Shown here piece by piece: positions 53,039 through 62,648 of a stretch of DNA of 64,000 nt (positions are counted from its first letter, which is position 1; each line of letters starts with the position of its first letter). This DNA is from Mesorhizobium sp. WSM4904. GTDB lineage: Bacteria; Pseudomonadota; Alphaproteobacteria; Rhizobiales; Rhizobiaceae. The notes below the pieces were generated by a model. It searched no databases. It saw nothing but the letters and a program-made list of their open reading frames with translations, and was not told the DNA's origin. The translations under genes were made by a program, and so were the position numbers. The DNA is taken from NCBI RefSeq assembly GCF_029674545.1, contig NZ_CP121354.1, forward strand, positions 3,047,001-3,111,000. Direction: 5' to 3'.

Positions 53039-53392
53039 TCAACCGACCGTGACGTAGATCTTGCGCACCGTTTCGATGGTCTTCCAGACCCCGGTGAAGC
53101 CCGGCTTCATCACGAAGCTGTCGCCGGCGCGGTAGGTCACCGCCTCGCCGGCGTCGGGCGTGATCTCGACCACGCCGGAGAGGATGTGGCAAAACTCGAA
53201 AGTCTCCCCCTTGACCGAGCGCGTCTCGCCCGGCGTCGCCTCCCAGACGCCGGTATGGACGAGGTCGCCCTTGGCAACGTCCTGCGCCCAGGTCTTGAAG
53301 GCGGGGTCGCCGGCAATCAGCCGCTCGGGCAGCGCCTTGGATTCGCGCGGCTGGAAGGCCGGGTTGATGTCGACGGTTTTAAGCAGGGACAA
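53039..53392 (-). CDS. Cupin-domain protein (DUF861-like)
   Basis: 117 residues forming a single small beta-barrel: HTGVWEATPGETRSVKGETFEFCHIL, SGVVEITPDAGEAVTYRAGD, and SFVMKPGFTGVWKTIETVRKIYV. The (S)-ureidoglycine aminohydrolase-like DUF861 cupins have this size and the WK-x-E-x-R-K ending. Histidines for metal binding are few, so catalysis is doubtful. It sits between the hydroxyacid dehydrogenase and the aldehyde dehydrogenase of the same operon; a small-molecule binding or isomerising role is possible. Confidence 0.85.
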   Translation of the reverse strand: MSLLKTVDINPAFQPRESKALPERLIAGDPAFKTWAQDVAKGDLVHTGVWEATPGETRSVKGETFEFCHILSGVVEITPDAGEAVTYRAGDSFVMKPGFTGVWKTIETVRKIYVTVG

Positions 53393-53414
53393 TGGATGAC
53401 CTTTCCGTTGGAGC

Positions 53415-54338
53415 TCAATAGCCGCGCGACCGGTCGACGAGGCCGATGGGATCGAGCCCGGCGCGGTGACGCTTGATGTTGTCGATGACGGCCTGCGCGG
53501 CAGTCACGGGCTGGGTGACGCTGGCGACATGCGGGGTCAGGACGAGCTTCGGATGCGACCAGAACGTATGTCCCGCGGGCAACGGTTCGGGATCGGTCAC
53601 GTCGATCATTGCGGCCGAGAGGTGACCGCTGTCGAGCGCGGCGACAAGCGCTTGGTGGTCGAGCTGCGGTCCTCGGCCGGTGTGAACGAGCGCCGCCCCT
53701 CCGGGCAGTTTCGCGAACAGGTCGGCATTCAGAAATCCGCGCGTCTCCTCGGTCAGCGGCAAAAGGCAGACCAGTATGTTGCTGGCCGCGACCAGCTGCT
53801 CCAGCCCAAGCTCGCCATGATGGCAGGTCACGCCCTCGATCCGCCGCGGCGAGCGGCTCCAGCCGGCGAGCGGGAAGCCGAAGGGCTTCAGCCGGTCGAG
53901 AACAGCCTGCCCGAGCTGCCCCAGGCCGAGCACGCCGATCCGGCGAGAGCCGGCCTGGGGCTGCGGGATATCGCGCCATTGTCCGGCGCGCTGTTGCGCC
54001 AAATAGCCCGGCAGGTTGCGGTGGAGCGCAAGCACGGCCAGCGTGACGTATTCCTGCATCATGCGCACGATGCCTTCCTCGACCATGCGCACGATCTTCA
54101 CCGTAGCAGGCACCGCGTCGAAGCGGAACTGATCGACGCCGGCGCCGATGGAAAACAGGATTTCCAGGTTCCGGTAGCGGGCGAGATTATCCGGTACGGT
54201 CCAGGTGATCAGATAGCGCACCGCGTCGGCATCGACTGTCGCGCCGTCCATCGCGAAGGGGAGGTCCGGCAACTCTTTGGCAAACGCGTCGGCAAAGACC
54301 GCTCCGCGTCGCGCATCGGAGTTGAACAGGAATGTCAT
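53415..54338 (-). CDS. 2-hydroxyacid dehydrogenase, GhrA (glyoxylate/hydroxypyruvate reductase) type
   Basis: 307 residues. Rossmann motif [21 protein letters not shown] near residue 138, the catalytic Arg in [16 protein letters not shown], the Glu in [15 protein letters not shown] and the His in [13 protein letters not shown]. The N-terminal [13 protein letters not shown] is typical of GhrA. It interconverts 2-oxo and D-2-hydroxy acids with NAD(P)H. This would link the aldehyde branch to the tartrate-type dehydrogenase of the same operon. Start 13 bases after the ArgE-type gene's stop. Confidence 0.92.
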   Translation of the reverse strand: MTFLFNSDARRGAVFADAFAKELPDLPFAMDGATVDADAVRYLITWTVPDNLARYRNLEILFSIGAGVDQFRFDAVPATVKIVRMVEEGIVRMMQEYVTLAVLALHRNLPGYLAQQRAGQWRDIPQPQAGSRRIGVLGLGQLGQAVLDRLKPFGFPLAGWSRSPRRIEGVTCHHGELGLEQLVAASNILVCLLPLTEETRGFLNADLFAKLPGGAALVHTGRGPQLDHQALVAALDSGHLSAAMIDVTDPEPLPAGHTFWSHPKLVLTPHVASVTQPVTAAQAVIDNIKRHRAGLDPIGLVDRSRGY

Positions 54339-54351
54339 TCCGGTTGCTCCT

Positions 54352-55476
54352 TCAAGCAGCGCAGCGCGCGCCCAGCGCTTCGATCATCCGCCGACAGGCG
54401 GCGAGCTCGCTGGCGAGGATATATTCGTCCGGCTTGTGAGCGCGGCCGATATTACCGGGGCCGCAGATGATCGCATCGAAGCCGGCGGCCTGGTAGAGCC
54501 CGGCCTCGGTGCCGTAGCTGACGGCGGCGAGCGGCGCTTCACCCGTCAGTTCGCGCAGCAATGCCGCAAGTGCCGCGTCATGCGACAGCGACAGCGCCGG
54601 ATAGGCGCTGATCGGCGTCCACTCGACCCGAAAGCCGTCGGCCGCAAGGGGCTCGGCCTTCGCCTTGACGGGCGCGAGCAAGCTGGTCGGGTCGACGCCG
54701 GGTATGGCGCGCGCCTCCATCTCCAACGTGCAGGTGGCGGGGATGATGTTGACCGACTGTCCGCCCGCGATCACGCCCGCCTGTAGAGAGGAGTAGGCTG
54801 GTTCAAATGCTGTGTCGAACGGACCATGCGTCAGCCGTTCCGCTTCGCTGACGGCCGAGCTCAGCACATCGGCCATGGCGTGGATCGCGTTGAGCCCAAG
54901 GTCGGGCCGCGAGGAATGGCCAGAGCGCCCGTGGATAGTCACGCGGGCGGCCGCCTTGCCCTTGTGGCCGCGCACGGCGCGCATGCCACTCGGCTCGCCG
55001 ACGATGACGCCGAGAGGCCTTGCGCAAAGCTCGGGGAGGCGGGCGATCAGGTGCGGCACGCCGCGGCACCCGATCTCCTCATCATAGGAGAAGGCGAGGT
55101 GGATCGGTCTGGCGAGGCGCAGACCGGCCAGGTGCGGCACAGCTGCGAGCGTGGCGGCAAGGAACCCCTTCATGTCCGTGGTACCGCGCCCATAGAGCCG
55201 CTCACCCTCCCGGCGCAGCGTGAAAGGAGCCGAGCTCCATTGCGGCTCGCCGGCGGGAACGACGTCCATGTGGCCGGACAGGACGTAGCCTGGGACATCG
55301 GCCGGACCGATCGTCGCGAAAAGATTGAAACGGTCGCCTTCCGGTCCTGGGAACAGGGTGACCTTCGCTCCTTCTTCGGCAAGATGTGCCTCGATCCAGC
55401 CGGCGATGTCACCGTTCGCCCTGCCGGCGACCGATGGAAAGGCGACGAGACAGTCGAGGATGTCGAAGACGTTCAT
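54352..55476 (-). CDS. argE: Acetylornithine deacetylase-type M20 metallopeptidase
   Basis: 374 residues from the ATG at 55476; the frame opens a further 159 codons upstream without protein character. All M20 landmarks are present: [35 protein letters not shown] and the end [17 protein letters not shown]. ArgE-type enzymes remove an N-acetyl group using zinc or cobalt. In this operon it is more likely to deacetylate a catabolic intermediate than to make arginine, since two GNAT genes are in the same region. First gene of the minus-strand operon that runs to 48902. Confidence 0.9.
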   Translation of the reverse strand: MNVFDILDCLVAFPSVAGRANGDIAGWIEAHLAEEGAKVTLFPGPEGDRFNLFATIGPADVPGYVLSGHMDVVPAGEPQWSSAPFTLRREGERLYGRGTTDMKGFLAATLAAVPHLAGLRLARPIHLAFSYDEEIGCRGVPHLIARLPELCARPLGVIVGEPSGMRAVRGHKGKAAARVTIHGRSGHSSRPDLGLNAIHAMADVLSSAVSEAERLTHGPFDTAFEPAYSSLQAGVIAGGQSVNIIPATCTLEMEARAIPGVDPTSLLAPVKAKAEPLAADGFRVEWTPISAYPALSLSHDAALAALLRELTGEAPLAAVSYGTEAGLYQAAGFDAIICGPGNIGRAHKPDEYILASELAACRRMIEALGARCAA

Positions 55477-55705
55477 TCCAGCCCTCAAGGCATCTAAGGT
55501 TCGCCGGCATCGATGCCGCTGCTGGTGAATTTCCCTAGAGGATGCATACGTTCCTTCGCGATTGCATGCCGAAAGCGGAAGTGTTTCAGTTGAATCTTGC
55601 GTTGGTGCTCGACTTTCGAGCAAATCGTATCGGTCTGGTTGTTTAGCGTTGGCAGGGCAGGGGCGGCGTGTGTCACCCGTTGCGCAATCTTTCAGAGGCA
55701 AGGAA

Positions 55706-56602
55706 TTGAGGCCGTCCGAAAGCTTGAAAATCGATGCCTTCTCGATGCGCATCGCCGACATCGAAGACATCGAACTCGACCGCTTGCATGCGCACTCGCT
55801 GTCCGTGGGTTGGCCACATCGGGCCGAAGATTGGCAGTTCCTGCGCGAATCGGGGCACGGTTTCGTGGCGCTCGATGAGATCGGCCGTGTTCTCGGTTCG
55901 GCAATGTGGTTCGAGCATGGTCCCGGCTTCGCAACCATCGGCATGGTCATCACCTCGCCTCGGCTTCAGACGTTAGGGGCGGCGCAATGGCTGATGAAGC
56001 GGGTCTTCGACAAGATCCCTGGGCGCGACCTGCGTCTCAACGCTACCCGCGCTGCGCGGCGTCTCTATCTCTCGCTCGATTTCCAGCCGGAGAAGGCGGT
56101 CTACCAATGCCAGGGCATAGCCCGCATGCCTACCACCGGCAGTTCGGCGGAGGCGCGCGGCGACATCCGGACTTTGGACGCAGGCGATGTTACGGCAGCG
56201 ATCGCGCTCGACGCGGCGGGCTTTGGCGTGAGGCGGTCGGCGCTCATTGAAAAACTCTTCGCGCATTCGGCCGGTTATGGGGTTTTCGACGGAAACAAGC
56301 TGACCGCTTTCGCGCTCTGCCGCCCGTTCGGGCGTGGTCATGTCGTGGGGCCGGTCGTGGCCGAAAGCGATGCTGATGCCGTAGCAATTGTCCGGCCGCA
56401 CATAGCCGACCATTCAGGATCTTTCCTCAGGGTCGACACCCATATGGACAATGGAGAGTTCGCCGCCTTCCTGTCGCACGCCGGAATGCCGGTCTTTGAC
56501 ACGGTGCTGACCATGTCGCTGGGCAAACGCTTCGCCGATTTTTCCAACGGTGGCTCGGCCAGGCCGAGGACCTATGCCCTGGCTAGCCAAACTCTCGGTT
56601 AG
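55706..56602 (+). CDS. Two-domain GNAT acetyltransferase, paralogue
   Basis: 298 residues starting at TTG 55706, behind AGGCAAGGAA; a start at 55745 (ATG) would be 13 residues shorter. The first GNAT unit has GMVITSPRLQTLGAAQWLMKRV, a version of the acetyl-CoA loop that lacks the usual R/Q-G-x-G pattern, so activity is uncertain. The second has LTAFALCRPFGRGHVVGPVVA. Its ending ARPRTYALASQTLG matches the end of the paralogue at 45760. It is divergent from the ArgE-type gene, with 229 bases between. Confidence 0.85.
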   Translation: MRPSESLKIDAFSMRIADIEDIELDRLHAHSLSVGWPHRAEDWQFLRESGHGFVALDEIGRVLGSAMWFEHGPGFATIGMVITSPRLQTLGAAQWLMKRVFDKIPGRDLRLNATRAARRLYLSLDFQPEKAVYQCQGIARMPTTGSSAEARGDIRTLDAGDVTAAIALDAAGFGVRRSALIEKLFAHSAGYGVFDGNKLTAFALCRPFGRGHVVGPVVAESDADAVAIVRPHIADHSGSFLRVDTHMDNGEFAAFLSHAGMPVFDTVLTMSLGKRFADFSNGGSARPRTYALASQTLG

Positions 56603-57221
56603 TTCGGTGTTCTCGCCGACAAAGAAGAGCCGGCCTCAGGCTAGAACCCGCCCAGTCCGGTTTCGGCCCCCATATTGGTCATCCGTGAGGCTGCGGTGCG
56701 CTCGAGATGGCACCCGTTGGATTAGTCTCTGAGCTAATGATCGCCTCGTTCAGTGTCTTTTGGTTCGCCAGGCCATCCTAGAGAATACGAAGGAAACGGG
56801 TTGGCGAACCAGCCGCTAACGTATTGTTTTCCCGTAGAAAACGACGACCTTCAGCGACTAACATAATCGTTATTTGCCAACGGGTTATGAAGCGGTTCGC
56901 CAAAGTTGATTCAAGAAGTTGATCGAGCCACTCAACGACCGCATCCTTTGGCGCCGCCTAGTTCCAGACCCAAAGCGGACACGTCGGGGCGAGGCGGCCG
57001 AGGTCGCCGGACGCCGAGGCGACCGCCTAGCTACTGGTCAACATGTTCGAGAGCGGCCGGAGAACGGAAGAAGAGCTGCTTGAGGCGGTTCAGACTACGC
57101 AGGCCTACCGCCGGGCGAGCTAGGCGGCACCCCCCCGGCTCACCGCGTCCCGCCGACTTTCGGTGAGCAGCTAGGCTTCGTGACGTCATGGGCAGCTGGC
57201 AGCGCCGGTGCTGAGAGGAAC
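56603..57221. other. Degenerate non-coding region with GGTTCGCCA repeats
   Basis: No intact gene. GGTTCGCCA appears at 56762-56770 and 56894-56902, with an inverted copy at 56803-56811, giving a 10-bp inverted repeat 31 bases apart (56761-56811). The same word occurs at 5219-5239. At 57032-57121 a frame reads LLVNMFESGRRTEEELLEAV, behind a stop, resembling the gene at 4441. The rest shows nothing I recognise. Confidence 0.45.
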
Positions 57222-57452
57222 TCACGTCTTTATGCTCGGCGCTGGAGGGAACTCTTGGGGCTGAAAACTGAGCCGCTCCACCGTGGCAACAATCGCGACC
57301 GACAGCGCCTCGGCTTCGTCGAGGAGCCTCGGGCCGTAATGCCCGTTCACCTGCTCCTCGCTCATCAGCACGCCCGGCGGGCAGTGCTCCTCGATCGTCG
57401 CTCGGATCATGCGCAGCGCGGCCCGGCACTCGGTGATATCCATCGTTTCCAT
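57222..57452 (-). CDS. Small hypothetical protein
   Basis: 76 residues from the ATG at 57452 (METMDITECRAALRMIRATI); a TTG at 57461 and an ATG at 57443 are alternatives. The composition is natural: MIRATIEEHCPPGVLMSEEQ, then GPRLLDEAEALSVAIVATVERL, mostly helical, with no membrane segment. A marginal promoter-like match (GGAAC, 17 nt, TGTT) lies just upstream on the same strand. I do not recognise a family; a small rhizobial protein is likely. Confidence 0.6.
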   Translation of the reverse strand: METMDITECRAALRMIRATIEEHCPPGVLMSEEQVNGHYGPRLLDEAEALSVAIVATVERLSFQPQEFPPAPSIKT

Positions 57453-57576
57453 GATGAACAAACATTCGCTTTAGCTAAAATGTTCCGCGGCAGCCTGGAA
57501 CCGTTTGGAGCCGGCGAGTTTCGACAATGAGCGGCTCATCTCCCCTGGGCCGCTCAGCTTGTAGTCCACCAATTTC

Positions 57577-57613
57577 AGCCCGTCGCTTGTGTCATTTGGC
57601 GACGGGCTTTTTC
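57577..57613 (+). repeat. Hairpin AGCCCGTCGC / GCGACGGGCT with T-tract
   Basis: A 10-bp perfect stem (57577-57586 with 57599-57608) and a 12-base loop, followed by TTTTTCT on the plus strand. It has terminator form but no plus-strand gene precedes it. It touches the 3' end of the broken minus-strand gene and shares its stem with the hairpin at 3791-3827. Confidence 0.6.
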
Positions 57614-57615
57614 TA

Positions 57616-57800
57616 TCAGGTGGATGTCTTCCGCTTCGGCGCGACATGGCTGGTGACCAAGCGCACAGCACTGCGCTTGACCGTAATCCGAGATCCTTGC
57701 CGCCGACAGTCACGGTATCCTCGTCGAGACGGACGACTTCGCCGGCCAGTTCGATCTTCTGCCCGCTGCTTATATTGCCAGGAAACCACGATGAGCGCTT
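57616..57800 (-). pseudogene. Frameshifted paralogue of the small barrel protein at 3396
   Basis: The reverse strand reads GQKIELAGEVVRLDEDTVTVGGKDLG in one frame and ITVKRSAVRLVTSHVAPKRKTST in another, with the shift near 57690. Joined, they follow the C-terminal two-thirds of the gene at 3396 (GQHIELTGDVTHIEGDWVTV ... LRLVTSYVPPKRK). The N-terminal third has no similarity left. The longer open frame spanning this site (to 57902) is an accident of the shift. Confidence 0.7.
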
Positions 57801-57802
57801 CG

Positions 57803-58740
57803 ACTGAACCCGGTTGCTACCTAAGTGCTCGACATGGGCAACGTTCTCTGGCGTCAGATCAAACGCGGCGACCTGCCCGGATCTTGAATCTGTGACCTTC
57901 ATTATGAGCCTGACGCTCCAGTTCTCACTTTCATCCTCTCTGGCGCGCCAGTTGGCCTACAAAGCCGATCCATAACGGTTGACTGTTGGCTCGTATGCCA
58001 CCTGGTATTCAAGCCTCGACGGCCTCGACCACGCACAAGCTTAGACTGCGACATTCGCGAAGTGCGATTGTCATGTTGTCATGCGGTGCGCTCGCGCGTT
58101 CGCGGACCGGAAATCATGACCCGAAGTCGCCCTTCGTCAGCCGCGAAGTGAATGGCAGCTTTGCGCCTGTCGGCCGTAGAGACCAGCCTTGCCATATCCC
58201 GAAGGCAGACGTTGTGGGCATGACGCTGGAGGTCGAGGTTGCGCGTTCTATGCCTGCTCGCGCACCGTCATATCATTCGGTCGATCCCGAAGCGGCGCCC
58301 CGTCGCACGGATTCCCGACCCAGAACAGGTCGCCCGTCCGGAAAGGGCATGACGTTGCGACGCGGGAACACCGCGCTAACTTCGCCATTGCAGCTTCTCT
58401 TTGACCTCGAAACCAGTTGGCCACTTGGCCGGGCTACGGAACTCGATTCCATAACGGCCCGCAAGTTTCGCTACTTCCGAGCGCCTAGCTAAGAAAGACA
58501 AGGACAGCGGGAATATCTGGCTGCGGAAGTCTTCGGAGTTTCGATGATGGGACGAAGGGGAGGAACCGGACCTAAGCGTGCGCTTTCCAAGCGCACCAGA
58601 TCATTGTCGCTACTCCAAACAGACCTAGTGCCGCTTTGCGTCATTCCTTGGAGTTTTCAGGTATTTTTCGCTATGCTGCTGATGCATGACGCAGTACGCG
58701 CCCGCAAGGGCGAGAAGCAGGCTGTGTAAGACGAGTGCGA
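57803..58740. other. Region without a supported gene
   Basis: Short open frames occur on both strands but none shows protein-like composition, a ribosome site or a known motif. It lies between the broken gene copy and the LuxR-type regulator and is probably decayed sequence plus the regulator's promoter, which I cannot locate. Confidence 0.4.
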
Positions 58741-59811
58741 ATGCTCACAGAAATTGTCGATGCGCTTTATGAAGCAGCGTTCATAGCGGAAAAATGGCCC
58801 TCTGTGCTCGAGCAGATCACCAATGCGTCGGCTTCGAAAGGCGGTGCTCTCTTTGTCTTCGCGGATGGCGCGCCCGTTCGCGGAAAGGCCGTTGCATGGC
58901 TCCAGGAACTGATGAACGAATTCCTTGAGGATGAGAGCCTGCGCCTGTCCACTGCCGCTGCGCGTATGGGCACCGTTCGGCCCTCGAGCTTTGTGGATGT
59001 AGACAGATTCATGACGGCCGACGAGGTGCGGGATGATCCGATACGCGTTCGGTTGCGCGCGCGTGGCCTGGGCGTGAATGCCTGCGCGGCCATCCCGATG
59101 CCCACCGGTGAGATGGCGATGTTCGTTTTCCAGCGCGGGCTGGGCGAAGGGGGCTACGACGAGCGCCGACTTGAAGTTCTTGACCGGATGAGGCCTGACA
59201 TGGCGCGCGCCACACTCGCGGCCGCGCGGCTCGGCCTTGCGCAGGCGCGCGGCGCCGTCGACGCCTTGGCCAACATCGGGCTTCCGGCCGCCGTTCTCGC
59301 CGCCAATGGGCGTGTCCGGGCGACCAACAGCCTGTTCGATCGCGAGAAGTCGATTTTCCTGCCTATGGCGTTTGGCGGCGTCGCCGTTGCCCATTCTGAG
59401 AGCAACCGTCTGTTCCAGGCTGCGCTGCAGGCGAAGCGTGGCGAACTCCTCCCGCGGTCCATCCCTGTGCCGGGCACACCGTCGGCGGTAGTGCATGTGC
59501 TTCCGCTCGAACGCAGCGCGCATGACCTTTTCGACGGAGGTGATCTGCTCGTCGTCGCGACGGCAATCTCGGCAAGCGCCCTCGTCCCGTCCCCGACCAT
59601 CTTGACGGGCCTGTTCGACCTGACGCCTGCCGAGGTAAATCTTGTGACCGCGTTGGCCAAGGGACATAGCCTCAAGGCGGCGGCAGCCGAAGCAGGCCTG
59701 CAATTCTCGACTGTGCGCACCTACCTCAACCGCGTTTTCCGCAAGACCGGTACAAACCAGCAAAGCCAGTTGGTTGCCCTCCTGAAGTCGGCGCACCCCC
59801 TTCCGCGCTGA
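58741..59811 (+). CDS. LuxR-family helix-turn-helix regulator
   Basis: 356 residues from the ATG at 58741 (GTG at 58735 is in frame). The C-terminal 65 residues are a LuxR-type DNA-binding domain: FDLTPAEVNLVTALAKGHSLKAAA, then AGLQFSTVRTYLNRVFRKTGTNQQSQLVALL. The first 280 residues are a poorly conserved sensory region (EIVDALYEAAFIAEKWPSVL, then LPAAVLAANGRVRATNSLF, a PAS-like segment). No autoinducer-binding or receiver motif is present. Likely senses a cytoplasmic signal. A perfect 22-bp palindrome lies 47 bases after the stop and may be a binding site. Confidence 0.88.
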   Translation: MLTEIVDALYEAAFIAEKWPSVLEQITNASASKGGALFVFADGAPVRGKAVAWLQELMNEFLEDESLRLSTAAARMGTVRPSSFVDVDRFMTADEVRDDPIRVRLRARGLGVNACAAIPMPTGEMAMFVFQRGLGEGGYDERRLEVLDRMRPDMARATLAAARLGLAQARGAVDALANIGLPAAVLAANGRVRATNSLFDREKSIFLPMAFGGVAVAHSESNRLFQAALQAKRGELLPRSIPVPGTPSAVVHVLPLERSAHDLFDGGDLLVVATAISASALVPSPTILTGLFDLTPAEVNLVTALAKGHSLKAAAAEAGLQFSTVRTYLNRVFRKTGTNQQSQLVALLKSAHPLPR

Positions 59812-59857
59812 CCGGGGCTCCCAAGGGGCCACCCTTCGAACGCAGCCCGTCACCCTT

Positions 59858-59879
59858 CCTATCATCATATGATGATAGG
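59858..59879. repeat. Perfect 22-bp palindrome
   Basis: CCTATCATCAT followed directly by ATGATGATAGG, with no loop. No T-tract follows, so it is not a typical terminator. It lies 47 bases after the LuxR gene and about 500 bases before the OmpA-type gene. A dimeric regulator operator is the natural reading. Confidence 0.7.
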
Positions 59880-60377
59880 CGACCCACGGTTTTCGCGGCA
59901 GTTTCATCTGCGGCGCCTGATGCTATCCCGCTTACGAGAGCGACGCCGCAATTCGTCTGCCGAGGGATGGCCCATCGGCAAGGGGCATGATGATGCTTGG
60001 AAGCGTTGTCCGTGGTTCACAATCTTTTGAGAGCCTGCTGAGCCGGGACGAAACTACCGTGCTTGGCGGCGAGCAGGTGGCCATCCTCGCGACCTGCAAG
60101 AGAACGCCCAATACGCTAGCATGTTCGACTGGACGATCCCCGCCGGGCAATCGCGTCGAAACGCGCAGATTGAGATCGAACGCGCCCAAATTCATGGCGC
60201 CAATATCCGGCATACAATCATTCAATTTCCCCGAGTCAGATCACAGCCCTAGCAATGGGAGCGGCGCTACAGCTGCTTCGATCGAATGTCTCCGCTGCGC
60301 GCCGTGTTCGCGGTTCCGGTCGCGGGGCTTGTCAGCGCAGCAGTCCACCAATCCCGTTTGTCTTGAGGTATAAGACG
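59880..60377. other. Intergenic region upstream of the OmpA-type gene
   Basis: About 500 bases with no gene I can support. Short frames on both strands have no motif or ribosome site. It presumably contains the OmpA-type gene's promoter; no GGAAC-type element is present here. Confidence 0.4.
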
Positions 60378-61454
60378 ATGAGAACCATGGCCAGCACGAA
60401 GGGGATCGGCGCCATCGCCGTGCTGCTGATCGTTGGCGGACTGGGCATGGCGCTGCCTGCCCGGGCGGCGGACGTGGAAGGCAGTTCCGATCACCCGCTG
60501 GTCGGACGCTACGACGGCTCCGAGATCGTCGGCTACGACGTCACGGAATACGATGAGGCAAACCTCGTCGAAGGTCCTTTCTCGCCGACGAGCACCAATG
60601 GCGGCACCGGCTTCAAGACGGTCGAGGGCCACATCACGCTCATCTACTACGCGCTGCCGCAAGGCCGTTCGACGCTCGAGGTGCTCCGCAACTACGAGGA
60701 TAGCCTGAAGTCAAAGGGCTTCTCGGAGGTCTTCACCTGCGCCACCAAGAACGGGTCCTGCTTCGAATCCGGTCAGCCGGAGGGTGGATATCTGCTCGGC
60801 CAGGCCGTCGGCGATCCGCTCAGTCTGCCAAAACTTTCGGACGATTACGTGCACAACTGGTTCCAGCAAGGTGGGCGCTATCTTCTCGCCCGGCTCGACC
60901 GCCCGGAGGGCGCGGTCTACGCGGCTCTCTATCTTGGCGAAAGCAGCAGCGGCAACGTCGCCGTCGTCCGGGTCGTCGAGACGAAGGAGATGGAAACCGG
61001 CAAGATCCGGGTGGTCACTGCAAAGGAGATCGGCTCGGCGCTCTCCGACACCGGAAAGATTGCGATCTATGGGATATTGTTCGACTTCGACAAGGACGTC
61101 ATCAAGCCCGAGTCCAAGCCGACGCTCGACGAGATCGCGCAGCTACTGACGTCGGAGCCAGACCTGAAGCTGCGTGTCGTCGGCCACACCGACGACCAGG
61201 GCGGCGCGGACTACAACCTCGATCTGTCCCGACGGCGCGCTGCCAGCGTCGTTGCGGCGCTCGTCTCCCAATATGGCATCGCCGCCGATCGCCTCGCATC
61301 GGATGGCGCCGGCATGACGGAGCCGGTCGCCTCCAACGATACCGAAGAAGGACGCGCCAAAAACCGCCGCGTCGAACTACAGCGGGACGACCTGAGTGGT
61401 GGTGCGCCTGGCGGAAGCGGAGGCGCTCGAGCCAGTTCCGGCGATGCTGGTTAG
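60378..61454 (+). CDS. OmpA-domain envelope protein (DUF4892-like N-terminus)
   Basis: 358 residues from the ATG at 60378. Signal peptide GAIAVLLIVGGLGMALPARA. The middle (HPLVGRYDGSEIVGYDVTEYDEA, GHITLIYYALPQGRSTLEVLRNYEDSL, YLLARLDRPEGAVYAALYLGE) fits the DUF4892 type. The C-terminal OmpA peptidoglycan-binding domain is plain: YGILFDFDKDVIKPESKPTLDEI, GHTDDQGGADYNLDLSRRRA and EEGRAKNRRVELQ. It anchors an outer-membrane or periplasmic structure to the wall. The exported SH3 proteins follow directly, so a shared envelope role is likely. Confidence 0.92.
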   Translation: MRTMASTKGIGAIAVLLIVGGLGMALPARAADVEGSSDHPLVGRYDGSEIVGYDVTEYDEANLVEGPFSPTSTNGGTGFKTVEGHITLIYYALPQGRSTLEVLRNYEDSLKSKGFSEVFTCATKNGSCFESGQPEGGYLLGQAVGDPLSLPKLSDDYVHNWFQQGGRYLLARLDRPEGAVYAALYLGESSSGNVAVVRVVETKEMETGKIRVVTAKEIGSALSDTGKIAIYGILFDFDKDVIKPESKPTLDEIAQLLTSEPDLKLRVVGHTDDQGGADYNLDLSRRRAASVVAALVSQYGIAADRLASDGAGMTEPVASNDTEEGRAKNRRVELQRDDLSGGAPGGSGGARASSGDAG

Positions 61455-61495
61455 GCAGGACAAGGCACGTGGCAACAGACGAGAAGGACCGTCAA

Positions 61496-62587
61496 ATGGC
61501 TACCAAAGAATGCCGGACCGGGGCCGGCGGGTTCCAGTTCATTCTCTTGAGCATAGCTGCCCTGCTCGGTTTGAGCTGGCCGGCTTTAGCTGCCTCGGAA
61601 GTTCGCGAGATCGCGCCGATCGGCGCGTCGGGTCCTAAGCGGATTTATCTGCCGTCGCTAAAGAGCGAGATGGAGGCGCTCGTCGAGGCCGCGCAAAACG
61701 GCGGCATTTTCCTGAGCCACGGGTCGGTCCAGGGCAATGCCATCCAGATCAACAAGGTCGATAGCTTGAATGTCGACTTCGTGCCAGGGTCGGGCACAAG
61801 CACCGGCCACAAGCTCAAGACATTCAGGCCGGTCGGCGGCGGCGATGCCCCACCGGTGGACGAGACCGGGGGAGGCGGCACGCCTGAGACACCGGCGGAT
61901 ATGGGTGGCATGCCGCCGATGCAGCAGGCAGAAGGCACTTGCGGTAGTGGCAATGCAGTGGCGACGGTGGTGATCAACCAGCCGGGCCTCGACAAACTGA
62001 ACGTGCGCAGCGGCCCTGGCGGCCAGGTGATCGGCACCGTGGCGGAAGGCGACACGGTGTCCGTCATCGGCCCGTGCGGCGCGATTAGCGGGGCGGCCGG
62101 CATCACCAAGCGGAAGACGCAGCAAGGCGGCGGAGGTGGCGGCGCCGGTGGCTGGTGCCAGATCAGCGCGCCGGTGCACGGTTGCGTCTCTGCCCAGTTT
62201 CTTGCGTTTGGCGGCGGTGACGTTGGCCAACCCGGCGGTGCGGCCGGGATCGTGAGGTCGAAGGGCAAGCACCAGGCATCGGCGTCTGCGACGGCGAGCT
62301 TCGGCGGAAGCTGGAGCGCCATTGCCGACAACGTCGCCTACAGCCTCTCGCTGAAGCAGAAGGGCAACAGCGTCTCCGGCAACTACCAGGGCTCCGACGG
62401 CAGCGCCGGAACGATAAGCGGCAAGATGAACGGCAATCTCCTGCGCTTCTCGTGGGTGCAGCGCGACGGCACCAAAGGGAGCGGCAAGTTCATGCTCGCC
62501 GACGACGGCCGGTCGTTCGACGGCAGCTACAGCTTCGGCAGCAATCCCGATGCTGTCGAGGGAAGCTGGAGCGGGACCCGGCAATGA
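61496..62587 (+). CDS. Exported protein with SH3 domain and C-terminal beta domain
   Basis: 363 residues from the ATG at 61496 (AAGGA 7 nt before). Signal peptide FILLSIAALLGLSWPALAA. The N-terminal 120 residues are unique. An SH3b-like unit follows (VVINQPGLDKLNVRSGPGGQ then VIGTVAEGDTVSVIGPCG, WCQISAPVHGCVSAQFL), with a Gly-rich insert. The C-terminal 90 residues (FGGSWSAIADNVAYSLSLKQ, GNSVSGNYQGSDGSAGTISG, RSFDGSYSFGSNPDAVEGSW) form a lipocalin-like beta domain. The next gene repeats the SH3 and C-terminal parts. Peptidoglycan or surface binding is inferred. Confidence 0.87.
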   Translation: MATKECRTGAGGFQFILLSIAALLGLSWPALAASEVREIAPIGASGPKRIYLPSLKSEMEALVEAAQNGGIFLSHGSVQGNAIQINKVDSLNVDFVPGSGTSTGHKLKTFRPVGGGDAPPVDETGGGGTPETPADMGGMPPMQQAEGTCGSGNAVATVVINQPGLDKLNVRSGPGGQVIGTVAEGDTVSVIGPCGAISGAAGITKRKTQQGGGGGGAGGWCQISAPVHGCVSAQFLAFGGGDVGQPGGAAGIVRSKGKHQASASATASFGGSWSAIADNVAYSLSLKQKGNSVSGNYQGSDGSAGTISGKMNGNLLRFSWVQRDGTKGSGKFMLADDGRSFDGSYSFGSNPDAVEGSWSGTRQ

Positions 62588-62648
62588 TCGCGGGGATCTG
62601 ATGTTTTCGTCGGACGCAGCTTCAACACGTACCCGCAGGAGTTGGGCC

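Noticed and set aside
57461..57486. GGAAC, 17 bases, TGTT on the minus strand before the small gene at 57222
   Set aside because: Non-consensus -10 and too close to the start codon to be sure; kept only as a note.
58657..59907. 416-codon minus-strand frame across the LuxR-type gene
   Set aside because: Antisense; the LuxR DNA-binding domain is on the plus strand.
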